The notes under the pieces: generated by a model
Seen by the model: only the letters and a program-made list of their open reading frames with translations
Database searches by the model: none
What the model was told of the DNA's origin: nothing
Shown here: positions 1-8,704 of the stretch, piece by piece
How the letters are laid out: each line of letters begins with the position of its first letter
How positions within the stretch are numbered: the stretch's first letter is position 1
DNA from: Streptomyces sp. NBC_01689
Lineage (GTDB): Bacteria; Actinomycetota; Actinomycetes; Streptomycetales; Streptomycetaceae
Direction: 5' to 3'
Assembly: GCF_036250675.1 (NCBI RefSeq)
Contig: NZ_CP109592.1
Coordinates: 9,548,001 to 9,612,000 of the forward strand
Length of the DNA stretch: 64,000 bases
Made by a program: the position numbers and the translations under genes

Positions 1-2
1 AT

Positions 3-122
3 GCCTACGGGCTGACCGGGGCCATCGGTGTTGAGCGGATCTTCCCGACGCTGCCCACGGCCGTATCCGCCTACCAGGAGTGGCTGGGACACGGGGGCGG
101 TCAAGTAGCCAGGGGGAAATAG
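3..122 (+). CDS. C-terminal fragment of a protein, possibly STAS-domain anti-anti-sigma factor
   Basis: An open frame enters from the left edge and encodes 39 residues before a TAG at 120-122. It contains the string GVERIFPTLPTAVSAYQEW, which resembles the last helix and strand of STAS-domain anti-sigma-factor antagonists (a Gly-hydrophobic-(D/E)-Arg-hydrophobic-hydrophobic-Pro stretch followed by a short helix). Only the C-terminus is inside the window, so the family call rests on this short similarity and is tentative. What can be said firmly is that the frame is coding-like and reads in the same direction as the following DoxX-like gene, 600 nt away. Confidence 0.4.
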   Translation, partial: AYGLTGAIGVERIFPTLPTAVSAYQEWLGHGGGQVARGK

Positions 123-597
123 TCCTCCTCCTGTGCGAAGCGCACGATCGCGATGTCGCCCAGCGATACCTCCCGGACGCGGTCGCCCGTCCGGATGCGC
201 GCGGCGCGTACTCCAGCAGCGCGCACGGGTCGTGCGAGGCGCGCCGATGGGCTGCCGCCTCCCGTGTCCGTCCGGAAGCCGGCATTGACCGCGACCAGCG
301 CTGCGGGCCGACACTCCCGCGCGGACAGGGTTGCAAGGTGCGTGCGCGGCGGAAGAGCTCCCCCGGGAGGCGCCGGTTCATGGCAGGCCCCCGAATCCGG
401 CGGTGGCGGGAATGGACCGGCAAACTTCCCTCTCGTCACACCTGGGAGCAGCACGCGGGGCAGGGGACGAAGGACCCCTGCCGCCGGAACTGAAGGAAGC
501 GGTGAACCCTGTGGTCGGAGGCCGGCGCCCCTGGCGAGGCCTTCGGTGCATTTTGCCGCGAACCCGTTGTGCGACGAGCCCAACGAGACTGCCAGAT
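123..597. other. Intergenic region, no convincing gene
   Basis: This stretch has overlapping open frames on both strands, but none shows a family signature with a ribosome binding site. On the minus strand the stretch at about 101-240 ends in a coding-like string (DRVREVSLGDIAIVRFAQEE) that could be the tail of a lost gene; I could not identify it or find its start. Confidence 0.4.
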
Positions 598-612
598 GGG
601 GCCGTTCAGCCC
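598..612. promoter_or_regulatory. Candidate DevR/OsdR operator upstream of the DoxX-like gene
   Basis: GGGGCCGTTCAGCCC is a near-perfect palindrome of the class found repeatedly in this region (GGGnCCGAnCGGnCCC). It lies about 110 nt upstream of the ATG at 721. The operator role is inferred from recurrence and from the DevS/DevR-like pair encoded at 13.8-16.4 kb. Confidence 0.45.
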
Positions 613-720
613 TACAGGCACGGCCTTTCGGCATCCGGTGGGACCGGACTGCCGCCACCAGAGTGGTCGCTGTCGGGCACGGATCCGACACTCTCCGATT
701 CCCCTGAAGGGACCACCATC

Positions 721-1350
721 ATGGCCATGCACGAGCACCCTCATCGGAGTGCGGGATTCCGTCTGTCGTCGTTCCGCAGGGACCGGGCATCGTCGACGTC
801 CGAGGCCGTCGAATCGGCGCGCGGCGACACGGCCATCGCACGGGCCTACGTCTTCGCTTCCCTCCGGCTGCTGACCGGGTTCGTCTTCCTGTGGGCCTTC
901 CTCGACAAGACCTTCGGGTTCGGCTACGCCACGTCCGCCGGCAAGGGCTGGATCGACGGCGGTTCGCCGACCAAGGGCTTCCTCAGCGGCGTCGCCGCCG
1001 GACCGATGGAGTCCACTTTCCACTCCTGGGCCGGTGCCACCTGGGCGGACTGGCTGTTCATGGCCGGTCTGCTCGGCATCGGACTGGCCCTCGTCGGCGG
1101 CTTCGCGCTGCGGCTCGCCGCCGTCGCGGGCACGGCGATGATGGCGCTGATGTGGGTTGCCGAGTGGCCGCCCGCCAAGCACCTCTCCGATGGCTCGGCC
1201 AGCATGTCCAGCAACCCGTTCGCGGACTACCACCTCGTCTACGCCGTAGTCCTCATCGCCTTGGCGCTGGTGGCGGCGGGCGACACCCTGGGCGTCGGCA
1301 AGCTCTGGGCCAAGCTGCCCGTCGTCCGCAACAACGGCTGGTTGCGCTGA
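721..1350 (+). CDS. DoxX-like membrane protein
   Basis: A 209-residue membrane protein. After a charged N-terminal region (about 1-38) there are hydrophobic spans near residues 42-62, 110-150 and 180-200, separated by a periplasmic-type segment rich in Gly, Ser and Trp. The layout fits the DoxX/DoxD family, membrane subunits linked to thiosulfate:quinone oxidoreduction and redox balance. The ATG at 721 is preferred over the upstream open frame because a GAAGGGA ribosome binding site precedes it and the coding signal begins there. A candidate DevR box lies about 110 nt upstream and a hairpin follows the gene, so it looks monocistronic. The exact substrate is unknown. Confidence 0.7.
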   Translation: MAMHEHPHRSAGFRLSSFRRDRASSTSEAVESARGDTAIARAYVFASLRLLTGFVFLWAFLDKTFGFGYATSAGKGWIDGGSPTKGFLSGVAAGPMESTFHSWAGATWADWLFMAGLLGIGLALVGGFALRLAAVAGTAMMALMWVAEWPPAKHLSDGSASMSSNPFADYHLVYAVVLIALALVAAGDTLGVGKLWAKLPVVRNNGWLR

Positions 1351-1367
1351 CCGCGGGAAGGGACGGC

Positions 1368-1386
1368 CGCCCCCGACAAGGGGGCG
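1368..1386 (+). terminator. Hairpin after the DoxX-like gene
   Basis: CGCCCCC (1368-1374) and GGGGGCG (1380-1386) form a perfect 7-bp stem with a 5-nt loop, 18 nt after the stop codon. There is no U-tract, as is usual for streptomycete terminators. Confidence 0.5.
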
Positions 1387-1412
1387 CCCGCCCTCACCGA
1401 ACTCGGGCCCTC

Positions 1413-1427
1413 AGGGCCGAACGGCCT
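1413..1427. promoter_or_regulatory. Candidate DevR/OsdR operator upstream of a universal stress gene
   Basis: AGGGCCGAACGGCCT is palindromic around its centre and lies about 90 nt upstream of the ATG at 1519. It matches the recurrent motif of the island. Confidence 0.5.
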
Positions 1428-1518
1428 CTTCCGGGGACCTGCGGCCCCTGCACCGCCACCCACCACGACCCGACGCTGGAACCGGGATCGAGCGATCCCG
1501 GTTCAGGAGGTGAACAGC

Positions 1519-2433
1519 ATGGCCCGCACTGTCACGGTAGGCATCGACGGCTCGTCCGAGAGCCGTGCCGCCGCTGAGTGGGCGGCCCGCGAGGCGCAGC
1601 TTCGTGAGCTGCCGCTGAAGCTGGTGCACGTCTGGGAGCCGGTCCCGGAGCCCATGGCACTGGCTCCTCTGTTCGGCCCTGAGACCCACAAGCACTGGAC
1701 CGAGCGCGTACCGCGTGAGGTGGCCGCTGGTCTGCGGGCGGCCCACCTGGAGGTCGACCTGCACGTGGAACAGGTCACGGGCCGGCCCGCCGACCTGCTG
1801 ATCGATGCCGCGAAGGACACCGAGCTGCTGGTGCTGGGATCCCGCGGCCTGAGCGGGGTGGGCGGCTTCGCGGTCGGCTCCGTCGGCCTGGCCGTGGTGG
1901 CGCACGCAGAGCGCCCCGTCGTCCTCGTACGGGGCGAGGGCCGGGGCGTCGGCGAGCACGCGACCGAGCCGCCGGGCACCTCGGACACCGGATCCGGCGC
2001 CGCGCCCTCCCGGCCCGTCGTGCTCGGGCTCGACACCACAGGCCCCGACGACACGCTGATCGGCTTCGCCTTCGAGGCCGCACACTTGCGCAACACCTCG
2101 CTGCGGGTCGTCCACGCCTGGAACGAGCCGCCCTACATCGCGTACGGGATGCCTCCGGACCTGGAGCTGAATGCTCAGCTCGGAGTGGAGGAAGCGGCGG
2201 CCGTGGCCGGAGTGCTCCGGCCGTGGCGACAGAAGTTCCCGACGGTGGACGTCGTCGAGGACTCGCTGTCCGGGAAGGCGGCCAACCTTTTGGTCGACGC
2301 CTCACGCGAGGCGTCCCTGGTGGTTGTCGGCCGCCGGATCCGCCGCTCCCCGTTCGGCGCGCACATCGGGCCGGTCACGCACGGGGTGCTGCACCACGCC
2401 ACGGCCCCCGTCGCTGTCGTCCCTCACGACTGA
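1519..2433 (+). CDS. Universal stress protein, tandem Usp domains
   Basis: A 304-residue protein with two Usp domains, about residues 1-145 and 165-304. Domain 1 opens with VTVGIDGSSESRAAAEWA and ends with the ATP-binding-type loop GSRGLSGVGGFAVGSVG. Domain 2 shows VVLGLDTTG and a C-terminal HHATAPVAVVPHD. Such proteins bind ATP and support survival under hypoxia or stasis. A GTG at 1510 is in frame but overlaps the AGGAGG at 1505-1510, so the ATG at 1519, with an 8-nt spacing, is the better start. It is preceded by a candidate DevR box and followed by an alcohol dehydrogenase 52 nt downstream, possibly in one transcript. Confidence 0.9.
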   Translation: MARTVTVGIDGSSESRAAAEWAAREAQLRELPLKLVHVWEPVPEPMALAPLFGPETHKHWTERVPREVAAGLRAAHLEVDLHVEQVTGRPADLLIDAAKDTELLVLGSRGLSGVGGFAVGSVGLAVVAHAERPVVLVRGEGRGVGEHATEPPGTSDTGSGAAPSRPVVLGLDTTGPDDTLIGFAFEAAHLRNTSLRVVHAWNEPPYIAYGMPPDLELNAQLGVEEAAAVAGVLRPWRQKFPTVDVVEDSLSGKAANLLVDASREASLVVVGRRIRRSPFGAHIGPVTHGVLHHATAPVAVVPHD

Positions 2434-2485
2434 CCAGCTAGCACGACGATCACCTGACGCGAACGACCATCCGAGGAGAGACCCC

Positions 2486-3508
2486 GTGAAGGCAGCAGTC
2501 GTACGAGCGTTCGGTGAGCCCCTGGTCATCGAGGAGCGTCCCGATCCCGAGCCGGGCCCCGGCCAGGTCCGCATCCGGGTGGAGGCTTCCGGGCTCTGTC
2601 ACACCGACATCCACGCCGCGCACGGCGACTGGCCGGTGAAGCCGAATCCGCCCTTCGTTCCCGGTCACGAGGGCGTGGGGCTGATCGAGGCCATGGGGGC
2701 CGGTGTCACGCACCTCGCGCTCGGTCAGCGCGTCGCGGTGCCCTGGCTCGGCTCCGCCTGCGGCCGCTGCGAGCACTGCCTGTCCGGCTGGGAGACGCTC
2801 TGCGAGGAGCAGGTCAACACCGGGTACGGGTGCGACGGCGCATACGCCGAGAAGATGCTCGCCCGGGCCGACTTCGCCCAGCCGGTGCCCGACGGAATCT
2901 CCCCGCTCGACGCTGCACCGCTCACCTGCGCCGGCGTCACCACGTACAAGGCGCTCAAGGTCGCCGGAGTCAGGCCCGCCCAGGTTGTTGCCATTTCGGG
3001 AGTCGGGGGACTGGGCCATCTGGCAGTGCAGTACGCGAAGATCGCCGGGGCGACGGTGGCGGCCGTCGATGTCACTGACGAGAAGCTCGAACTCGCCTCG
3101 GAACTGGGTGCCGACCTCGTCATCGACGCCCGCGCCCACGACCCGGCCGAGGTGCTCAAGCGGTTCGGTGGCGCGCACGCCGCGATCGCGCTCGCGGTGG
3201 ACGAGGCCGCGTTCTCCGCTGTGTACGGAGGGCTGCGGCGCGGCGGGAAGCTCGTGATGGTGGCCCTCCCGGCTCATGGAACGATCCAGGTTCCGATCTT
3301 CGACACCGTCCTGAACGGCACGTCGGTGATCGGCTCGATCGTCGGAACACGGCAAGATCTCACCGAGGTCTTCGAACTGCACGCGGCGGGCCGTACCCGG
3401 GTCATCCGGGAATCCCGGCCCCTCGTCTCCGTCAACGAGTCCATCGACGAGGTGCTGCGCGGTCACGTCAAGGCCCGGATCGTCTTCGACTTCAATGAAG
3501 GACGGTGA
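2486..3508 (+). CDS. Zinc-dependent alcohol dehydrogenase (AdhP-like)
   Basis: A 340-residue medium-chain dehydrogenase. Catalytic zinc ligands are Cys38 and His61 (motif GHEGVG). The structural zinc site is Cys92-x2-Cys95-x2-Cys98-x7-Cys106. The Rossmann fold carries GVGGLGHLAVQYAK near residue 175. It should interconvert primary alcohols and aldehydes with NAD(H), which fits fermentative redox balancing at low oxygen. The start is GTG at 2486 after GAGGAGA; the longer upstream frame overlaps the preceding stress gene and is a shadow. Its stop overlaps the next start (GTGA at 3505-3508), showing translational coupling to a second stress protein. Confidence 0.88.
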   Translation: MKAAVVRAFGEPLVIEERPDPEPGPGQVRIRVEASGLCHTDIHAAHGDWPVKPNPPFVPGHEGVGLIEAMGAGVTHLALGQRVAVPWLGSACGRCEHCLSGWETLCEEQVNTGYGCDGAYAEKMLARADFAQPVPDGISPLDAAPLTCAGVTTYKALKVAGVRPAQVVAISGVGGLGHLAVQYAKIAGATVAAVDVTDEKLELASELGADLVIDARAHDPAEVLKRFGGAHAAIALAVDEAAFSAVYGGLRRGGKLVMVALPAHGTIQVPIFDTVLNGTSVIGSIVGTRQDLTEVFELHAAGRTRVIRESRPLVSVNESIDEVLRGHVKARIVFDFNEGR

Positions 3509-4395
3509 GGACGGTGGAGCTGCCCCTGGTCGTGGGCGTCGACGGCTCGGAGTCCAGCCTGCGCGCCGTTGACTGGGCGACGGAGGAGGCTGCGCTGCGC
3601 GGTGTACCGCTGCGCCTGGTGTACGCCTCGCTGTGGGAGCGCTACGAGGGCGCCGCGCCGGCCGAAGGCCTCGGCAGGCCCTCGGAGCAGGTGTTGGCGG
3701 ACGACATCGCGGAGGTCGCCGCGCGGCGCGCCCAGCGCCGTGACCCCGACCTGAAGGTCAGTACCGATGTCCTGCCCGACGACGCGGTGAGCGTCCTGCT
3801 GAACGAGGCACACACCGCTTCCGCACTGGTCGTCGGGTCGCGCGGCCGCGGCGGCCTGGCCGCACTTCTGCTGGGCTCGGTGAGTCTCGCGGTAGCCGGC
3901 CGTGCCGCCTGCCCCGTGATCGTGCTGCGGGGCAACCACGACAACCAGGCCAGGGCCGGGAAACACCGGCGCGTACTGCTCGGAGTCGGGGAGGCACCGC
4001 ACGACACGGCGGCGACGCGTTTCGCCTTCGAGGAGGCCGAGATCCGCGGCGCCGCCTTGGAGGCCGTGCGGGCCTGGCGATGGCCGGCGCGGGAAAGCAC
4101 CGACCATCCGCTGTACGCGGGTGAACCGGCCCGTTCGCACGAGGATCGCGCCGCGGAGATCCTGGCGTCGGCGCTGAGCACGGCCGCAGCCGAGCACCCG
4201 GATGTCGACCTGCGGCGCAGCACCGTCGAAGGGACGGCCCGACGAGTTCTGCTGGACGCCTCGGCCCACGCCGACCTGCTCGTCGTCGGCGCCAGGAAGC
4301 GCGACGGACACGCCGGGCTCCAGCTGGGTCTGGTCGCCCACGCGGTCCTGCACCACTCCGCTTGCCCGGTCGCCGTGGTACCGCAGCGCGGATGA
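3505..4395 (+). CDS. Universal stress protein, tandem Usp domains
   Basis: A 296-residue two-domain Usp protein. Domain 1 starts LVVGVDGSESSLRAVDWATEEA and has the nucleotide-loop signature GSRGRGGLAALLLGSVS. Domain 2 begins near residue 155 (VLLGVGEAPHDTAATRFAF) and ends HHSACPVAVVP. The start overlaps the dehydrogenase stop by 4 bp; an in-frame GTG at 3514 is an alternative with better spacing from the purine-rich GAAGGA at 3497-3502. The coupling to the dehydrogenase suggests co-translation in a dormancy operon. Confidence 0.88.
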   Translation: MRTVELPLVVGVDGSESSLRAVDWATEEAALRGVPLRLVYASLWERYEGAAPAEGLGRPSEQVLADDIAEVAARRAQRRDPDLKVSTDVLPDDAVSVLLNEAHTASALVVGSRGRGGLAALLLGSVSLAVAGRAACPVIVLRGNHDNQARAGKHRRVLLGVGEAPHDTAATRFAFEEAEIRGAALEAVRAWRWPARESTDHPLYAGEPARSHEDRAAEILASALSTAAAEHPDVDLRRSTVEGTARRVLLDASAHADLLVVGARKRDGHAGLQLGLVAHAVLHHSACPVAVVPQRG

Positions 4396-4542
4396 GCGGG
4401 CCAGAAGGGCGCTGGGCCGTCGCGGACGCAGGTCCGCAGGTCGCGCAGCGCGGGCATGCCACCCCTGGCTCATCCACCGGCTCGCCTACCGCCGCTCCGG
4501 CCATTCCGAACTGCACGTGCGCGGCCACGAGGAGACATCACC

Positions 4543-5556
4543 ATGACCGTACGGGTCGGCATCGACGGCTTCGGTCGCATGGGCCGCACGTATCTGCGCG
4601 CGGCACTCGACGGGGCGGAGGCGGGCCCCCAGGACGTAGGAGTGGTCGCCGTCAACGAGATCGCCCCGCCCGCGACCCTGGCCCACCTGCTGGAGTACGA
4701 CTCCACGTGCGGTCACATCGGACGCGAGGTCAGTCACGACGACAACTCGATCACCGTCGACGGCGGGCGTATCGCGGTCTCCGCCGAGCGCGACCCGGCG
4801 GCCCTTCACTGGCCGGACCACGGCGCCGACATCGTCATCGAATCCACCGGCCGCTTCCGGGACCGTGACGCCGCGGCCCTGCACCTGAAGGGCGGCGCCC
4901 CCACGGTGTTGCTGTCGGCGCCTGGCGAGAACGCGGACGCCACCATCGCCATGGGCGTCAACGACGGGACCTACGACCGGCACAACGACCGGATCGTGTC
5001 CGCCGCCTCCTGCACCACCAACTGCGTCGAGCCCGTGGTCAAGGTGCTCCACGAGGCCTTCGGTATCGATCGCGGCGTGATGACCACCGTCCACGGCCAC
5101 ACCAACGACCAGTCCTTGCTGGACGGCCCGCACAAGGACCCGCGCCGGGCCCGGTCGGCGGCCCTGAGCATCATTCCGGCCAGCACGGGAGCCGCCCGCG
5201 CCGTCGGGCTGGTGGTACCGGAACCGGCCGGTGCCCTGGACGGCATCGTGGTGCGCGTGCCCGTCGAGGACGGCTCGCTCACCGACCTCGCGGTGGTTCT
5301 GCGGACGGTCGCGACGGCAGAGGAGATCAACACCGCCTTCGCCGAGGCATCGCAGGGACCTCTGAACGGCATCGTCCGTGTCTCGAAGGCACCGATCGTC
5401 TCCCGGGACGTCATCGGCGACCCCGCCTCCTGCGTCTTCGACCCGGCCCTGACCCAGGCGAACGGCTCCCTGGTGAAGGTCTTCGGCTGGTACGACAACG
5501 AGTGGGGCTGCACCAACCGGCTCCTCGACCACACCGCACCGGTGGCCGACGTCTGA
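4543..5556 (+). CDS. gap: Glyceraldehyde-3-phosphate dehydrogenase, type I
   Basis: A 337-residue GAPDH of normal length. The NAD-binding Rossmann motif is GFGRMGR at residues 9-15, and the catalytic cysteine is Cys157 in ASCTTNC. The C-terminal WYDNEWGCTNRLLD is also conserved. It oxidises glyceraldehyde 3-phosphate in glycolysis. The ATG at 4543 follows GAGGAGA. It is a copy inside a stress island, immediately coupled (ATGA) to a phosphatase and then a GH65 phosphorylase, which suggests a small carbon-mobilising unit. Whether it is the housekeeping or an accessory GAPDH cannot be decided here. Confidence 0.92.
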   Translation: MTVRVGIDGFGRMGRTYLRAALDGAEAGPQDVGVVAVNEIAPPATLAHLLEYDSTCGHIGREVSHDDNSITVDGGRIAVSAERDPAALHWPDHGADIVIESTGRFRDRDAAALHLKGGAPTVLLSAPGENADATIAMGVNDGTYDRHNDRIVSAASCTTNCVEPVVKVLHEAFGIDRGVMTTVHGHTNDQSLLDGPHKDPRRARSAALSIIPASTGAARAVGLVVPEPAGALDGIVVRVPVEDGSLTDLAVVLRTVATAEEINTAFAEASQGPLNGIVRVSKAPIVSRDVIGDPASCVFDPALTQANGSLVKVFGWYDNEWGCTNRLLDHTAPVADV

Positions 5557-6299
5557 TGAGCGCGGAGCGGAGCGGCACGACCGGCGTACCCCGTGCGCTA
5601 CAGGGGACGCGGGCCGTGGTCCTCGACACCGATGGGGTCATCACCGACTCCGCGCGGGTGCACGCCGCGGCGTGGAAGACCGCCTTCGACGCCTTTCTGG
5701 GCCCACGCGGTGAGCGCCCCTTCGACCCGCGCGATGATTATCTGCGCCACGTCGACGGGAAGTCGCGCCTCGACGGCGCCGCGGCCTTCCTCGAAGCGCG
5801 TGGCCTGCGACCTTCCGAGGACGAGGTCAGGGCCGTGGCCGCACACAAGGAACTGCTGTTCACCGAGCAGCTGCGCGCCGGGAGCGTCGACGCCTACCCG
5901 GGCACGGTCCGTCTGCTGCGCGTCCTGCGGTCCGCCGGGATCCCGGCGGCCGCGGCATCCGCCTCCCGCCACGCGGGCGAACTCCTCGAACACGCCGGCG
6001 TACGCGGTCTGTTCGACACCCTGGTGGACGGCGGGGAGGCCGCTCGGCTGGGGCTCCCCGGGAAGCCCGACCCCGCTCTCTTCCTGGAGGCGACCCGTCG
6101 CCTCGGGGTTCCCGCCGGACACGCCGCCGTCGTCGAGGACGCACTCGCCGGAGTCGAGGCCGGGCGACGCGGCGGATTCGGTGTCGTCGTGGGCGTCGAC
6201 CGCGCCCGCACCCCAGCCACCCGAACCGCCCTTCTGAAGCACGGTGCGGACCTGGTGGTAGAGGACCTCGCGGAGCTGCTCACAGAGAAGGAGGACTGA
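5556..6299 (+). CDS. HAD-family beta-phosphoglucomutase-like phosphatase
   Basis: A 247-residue HAD-superfamily protein. The catalytic motif is VLDTDGVITDSARVH near residues 21-35 (two aspartates, DxD), followed by an alpha-helical cap and motif III/IV (KPDPALFLEA, then VVEDALAGVEAG). This is the pattern of beta-phosphoglucomutases that convert beta-glucose 1-phosphate to glucose 6-phosphate. The ATG at 5556 overlaps the GAPDH stop (ATGA), and the next gene, a GH65 phosphorylase that would make beta-glucose 1-phosphate, begins 3 nt after its stop. That neighbourhood strongly supports the assignment over a generic phosphatase. Confidence 0.82.
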   Translation: MSAERSGTTGVPRALQGTRAVVLDTDGVITDSARVHAAAWKTAFDAFLGPRGERPFDPRDDYLRHVDGKSRLDGAAAFLEARGLRPSEDEVRAVAAHKELLFTEQLRAGSVDAYPGTVRLLRVLRSAGIPAAAASASRHAGELLEHAGVRGLFDTLVDGGEAARLGLPGKPDPALFLEATRRLGVPAGHAAVVEDALAGVEAGRRGGFGVVVGVDRARTPATRTALLKHGADLVVEDLAELLTEKED

Positions 6300-6301
6300 G
6301 G

Positions 6302-8689
6302 ATGCCCGACTGGGTGTGGGTGTACGAAGGCTACGAGCCCGCGCAGGAACGGCTGCGCGAGGCGCTGTGCACCCTCGGCAACGGCTACTTCGCCACCAGG
6401 GGCGCGGCTCCCGAATGCGAGGCGGACCCGGTCCACTACCCGGGGACGTACGTGGCAGGCTGTTACAACCGCCTCACGTCGGACGTGGCCGGCCACCGGG
6501 TCGAGAACGAGGACATGGTCAATCTCCCCAACTGGCTGCCACTTCGAGTGCGCACCGCCTCAGGGAACTGGCTCACGCCGGAGACCCACAAGGTTCTCGA
6601 CCACCGTCAGACCCTGGACCTGCGCGCGGGCACGCTGGAACGCACCCTGCGCTACGAGTACGTCGAGGACGGTGTGGGCCGGTACCTCGCCGTACGGCAG
6701 GTACGGCTGGTTCATATGGCCGACCCGCATCTGGCCGTCCTGCGCATGGAGTTGACGGCTCAGGGTTGGTCCGGGGAGATCGAGGTCGAGACGGCGCTCG
6801 ACGGGAGAGTCGCCAACACCGGAGTGGAGAGGTACCGCTCCCTCGCCTCCCGACACCTCACAGACCTCCGGACCGGCACCGCGGCGCCGGACACGATCTG
6901 GCTGGACTGCCGGACCAACACGTCCGACATCAGGATCGGCCTGGCGGCGCGCACGACCACCGACGCACCCGTCCGGACCTTGGACGCACACGGAGACGCG
7001 CGGGCGGCCCAGCTGCTGCGGCTCTCCCTGACCGACGGCCGGACGGTGACCGTGGACAAGACGGTCGCCCTGCACACCTCCCACGACCCGGCCATCCAGG
7101 ACCCCGCGCACGCCGCCCTCGACCGGGTCGGCCGCGCTCCGGACTTCGAAACACTGTTGGACTCCCATCGCACGGCCTGGCAACAGCTCTGGCGCAACGT
7201 CGAGTTGGACGTGCCGAACAGTGCGGGCCCGGTACTGCGGCTCCACCTCTTCCACCTGCTCCAGACACTCTCCCCGCACACCGCGGAGCTGGACGTCGGC
7301 GTGCCGGCCCGCGGACTTCACGGCGAGGCCTACCGCGGACACGTCTTCTGGGACGAGCTGTTCGTCCTGCCGTACCTCAACCTGCACTTCCCCGAGGTCT
7401 CCCGCGCCCTGCTCACCTACCGCCACCGTCGCCTCGAGCAGGCCTGCCGGGCCGCGGCCGACGCCGGTCACGCCGGTGCGATGTACCCGTGGCAGAGCGG
7501 CAGCGACGGCCGGGAGGAGACTCAGCAACTGCACCTCAACCCCCGCTCCGGCCGCTGGCTCCCCGACCACTCGCGGCTGCAGCACCACGTCGGTTCGGCG
7601 ATCGCGTACAACGTGTGGCAGTACTGCGAGGCGAGCGGAGACACCGAGTTCCTGCACACCAAGGGCGTCGAGATGCTCGTGCAGATCGCCCGCTTCTGGA
7701 GCGGCCTCGCGGTGTACGACAGGACGCTCGGCAGGTACCGGATCCGTGGCGTCGTCGGCCCCGACGAGTATCACGACGCCTACCCGGGCGCGGAGCGGGC
7801 CGGACTCGACGACAACGCGTACACCAACGTCACCGCCGCCTGGGTGATCGCCCGCACCCTCGACGTCCTCTACGACCTGCCCGAACTGCCGCGCCGGGAC
7901 CTGTGCGAGCGCACCGGTCTCGACGCGGCGGAACTCGACCGCTGGCATGAGGTCTCCCGGAAGCTGTACGTGCCCTTCCACGCCGGGGTGGTCAGCCAGT
8001 TCGAGGGCTACGGCACACTCCAGGAGCTGGACTGGGACAGCTACCGGGCACGGTACGGCGACATCCGGCGGCTCGACCGGATCCTGGAGGCCGAGGGTGA
8101 CAGCGTCAACCGCTACCAGGCGTCGAAGCAGGCGGACGTCCTGATGCTGGGCTACCTCTTCTCGCCCGCCGAACTCGGCGGGCTGTTCCGCAGGCTGGGA
8201 CATGAGGTGGACGACACTGTCTGGCGGCGCACCGTCGACCACTACCTGCGCCGCACGAGTCACGGCTCGACGCTGAGCAGCGTGGTGCACGGGTGGGTGC
8301 TGGCCAGGGCGCGGCGCGCGGAGGCGTGGGCGTTCGTACACGAGGCCCTGGCCGGGGACATCGCCGATCTGCAGGGCGGCACCACGGGGGAGGGCATCCA
8401 CCTCGGTGCCATGGCCGGCACGCTTGATCTCGTCCAGCGTTGCCTGACCGGTCTGGAGACCCGGGGCGGTGTGCTGCGGCTCGATCCGGTGCCGCTGCCG
8501 GAGTTGTCCGAGTACGGCTTCGCGATTCGCTACCGCGGCCATCGCGGTGTGCAACTGCGCTTGCGGGCAGCCGAGCTGGGGATTGCGGTGCCTGCTTCCG
8601 ACCAGGATCCGATCGACATCGCCCTCGCGGACCGCATCGTGTCCGTGGGGCCCGGGGAATCGCGCACCCTCCTCCTGCCGGAACCGTGA
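6302..8689 (+). CDS. Glycoside hydrolase family 65 disaccharide phosphorylase
   Basis: A 795-residue GH65 protein of typical length. The N-terminal beta-sandwich (about 1-270) is followed by the (alpha/alpha)6 barrel. The general acid is Glu489 in GPDEYHDAY, the position expected from maltose phosphorylases, and YQASKQADVLML and the THGSTLS-like RTSHGSTLSS phosphate-site segments are present. It should phosphorolyse maltose, trehalose or kojibiose to beta-glucose 1-phosphate plus glucose. The exact disaccharide cannot be read from sequence. It is in an operon with the beta-phosphoglucomutase-like gene (3-nt gap) and GAPDH. It converges on a stress gene 15 nt downstream. Confidence 0.88.
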   Translation: MPDWVWVYEGYEPAQERLREALCTLGNGYFATRGAAPECEADPVHYPGTYVAGCYNRLTSDVAGHRVENEDMVNLPNWLPLRVRTASGNWLTPETHKVLDHRQTLDLRAGTLERTLRYEYVEDGVGRYLAVRQVRLVHMADPHLAVLRMELTAQGWSGEIEVETALDGRVANTGVERYRSLASRHLTDLRTGTAAPDTIWLDCRTNTSDIRIGLAARTTTDAPVRTLDAHGDARAAQLLRLSLTDGRTVTVDKTVALHTSHDPAIQDPAHAALDRVGRAPDFETLLDSHRTAWQQLWRNVELDVPNSAGPVLRLHLFHLLQTLSPHTAELDVGVPARGLHGEAYRGHVFWDELFVLPYLNLHFPEVSRALLTYRHRRLEQACRAAADAGHAGAMYPWQSGSDGREETQQLHLNPRSGRWLPDHSRLQHHVGSAIAYNVWQYCEASGDTEFLHTKGVEMLVQIARFWSGLAVYDRTLGRYRIRGVVGPDEYHDAYPGAERAGLDDNAYTNVTAAWVIARTLDVLYDLPELPRRDLCERTGLDAAELDRWHEVSRKLYVPFHAGVVSQFEGYGTLQELDWDSYRARYGDIRRLDRILEAEGDSVNRYQASKQADVLMLGYLFSPAELGGLFRRLGHEVDDTVWRRTVDHYLRRTSHGSTLSSVVHGWVLARARRAEAWAFVHEALAGDIADLQGGTTGEGIHLGAMAGTLDLVQRCLTGLETRGGVLRLDPVPLPELSEYGFAIRYRGHRGVQLRLRAAELGIAVPASDQDPIDIALADRIVSVGPGESRTLLLPEP

Positions 8690-8704
8690 CCGGACGGTCC
8701 CGTG

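Noticed and set aside
101..691. Minus-strand gene at the left edge
   Set aside because: Only about 35 residues near the C-terminus look coding-like; there is no recognisable start or family.
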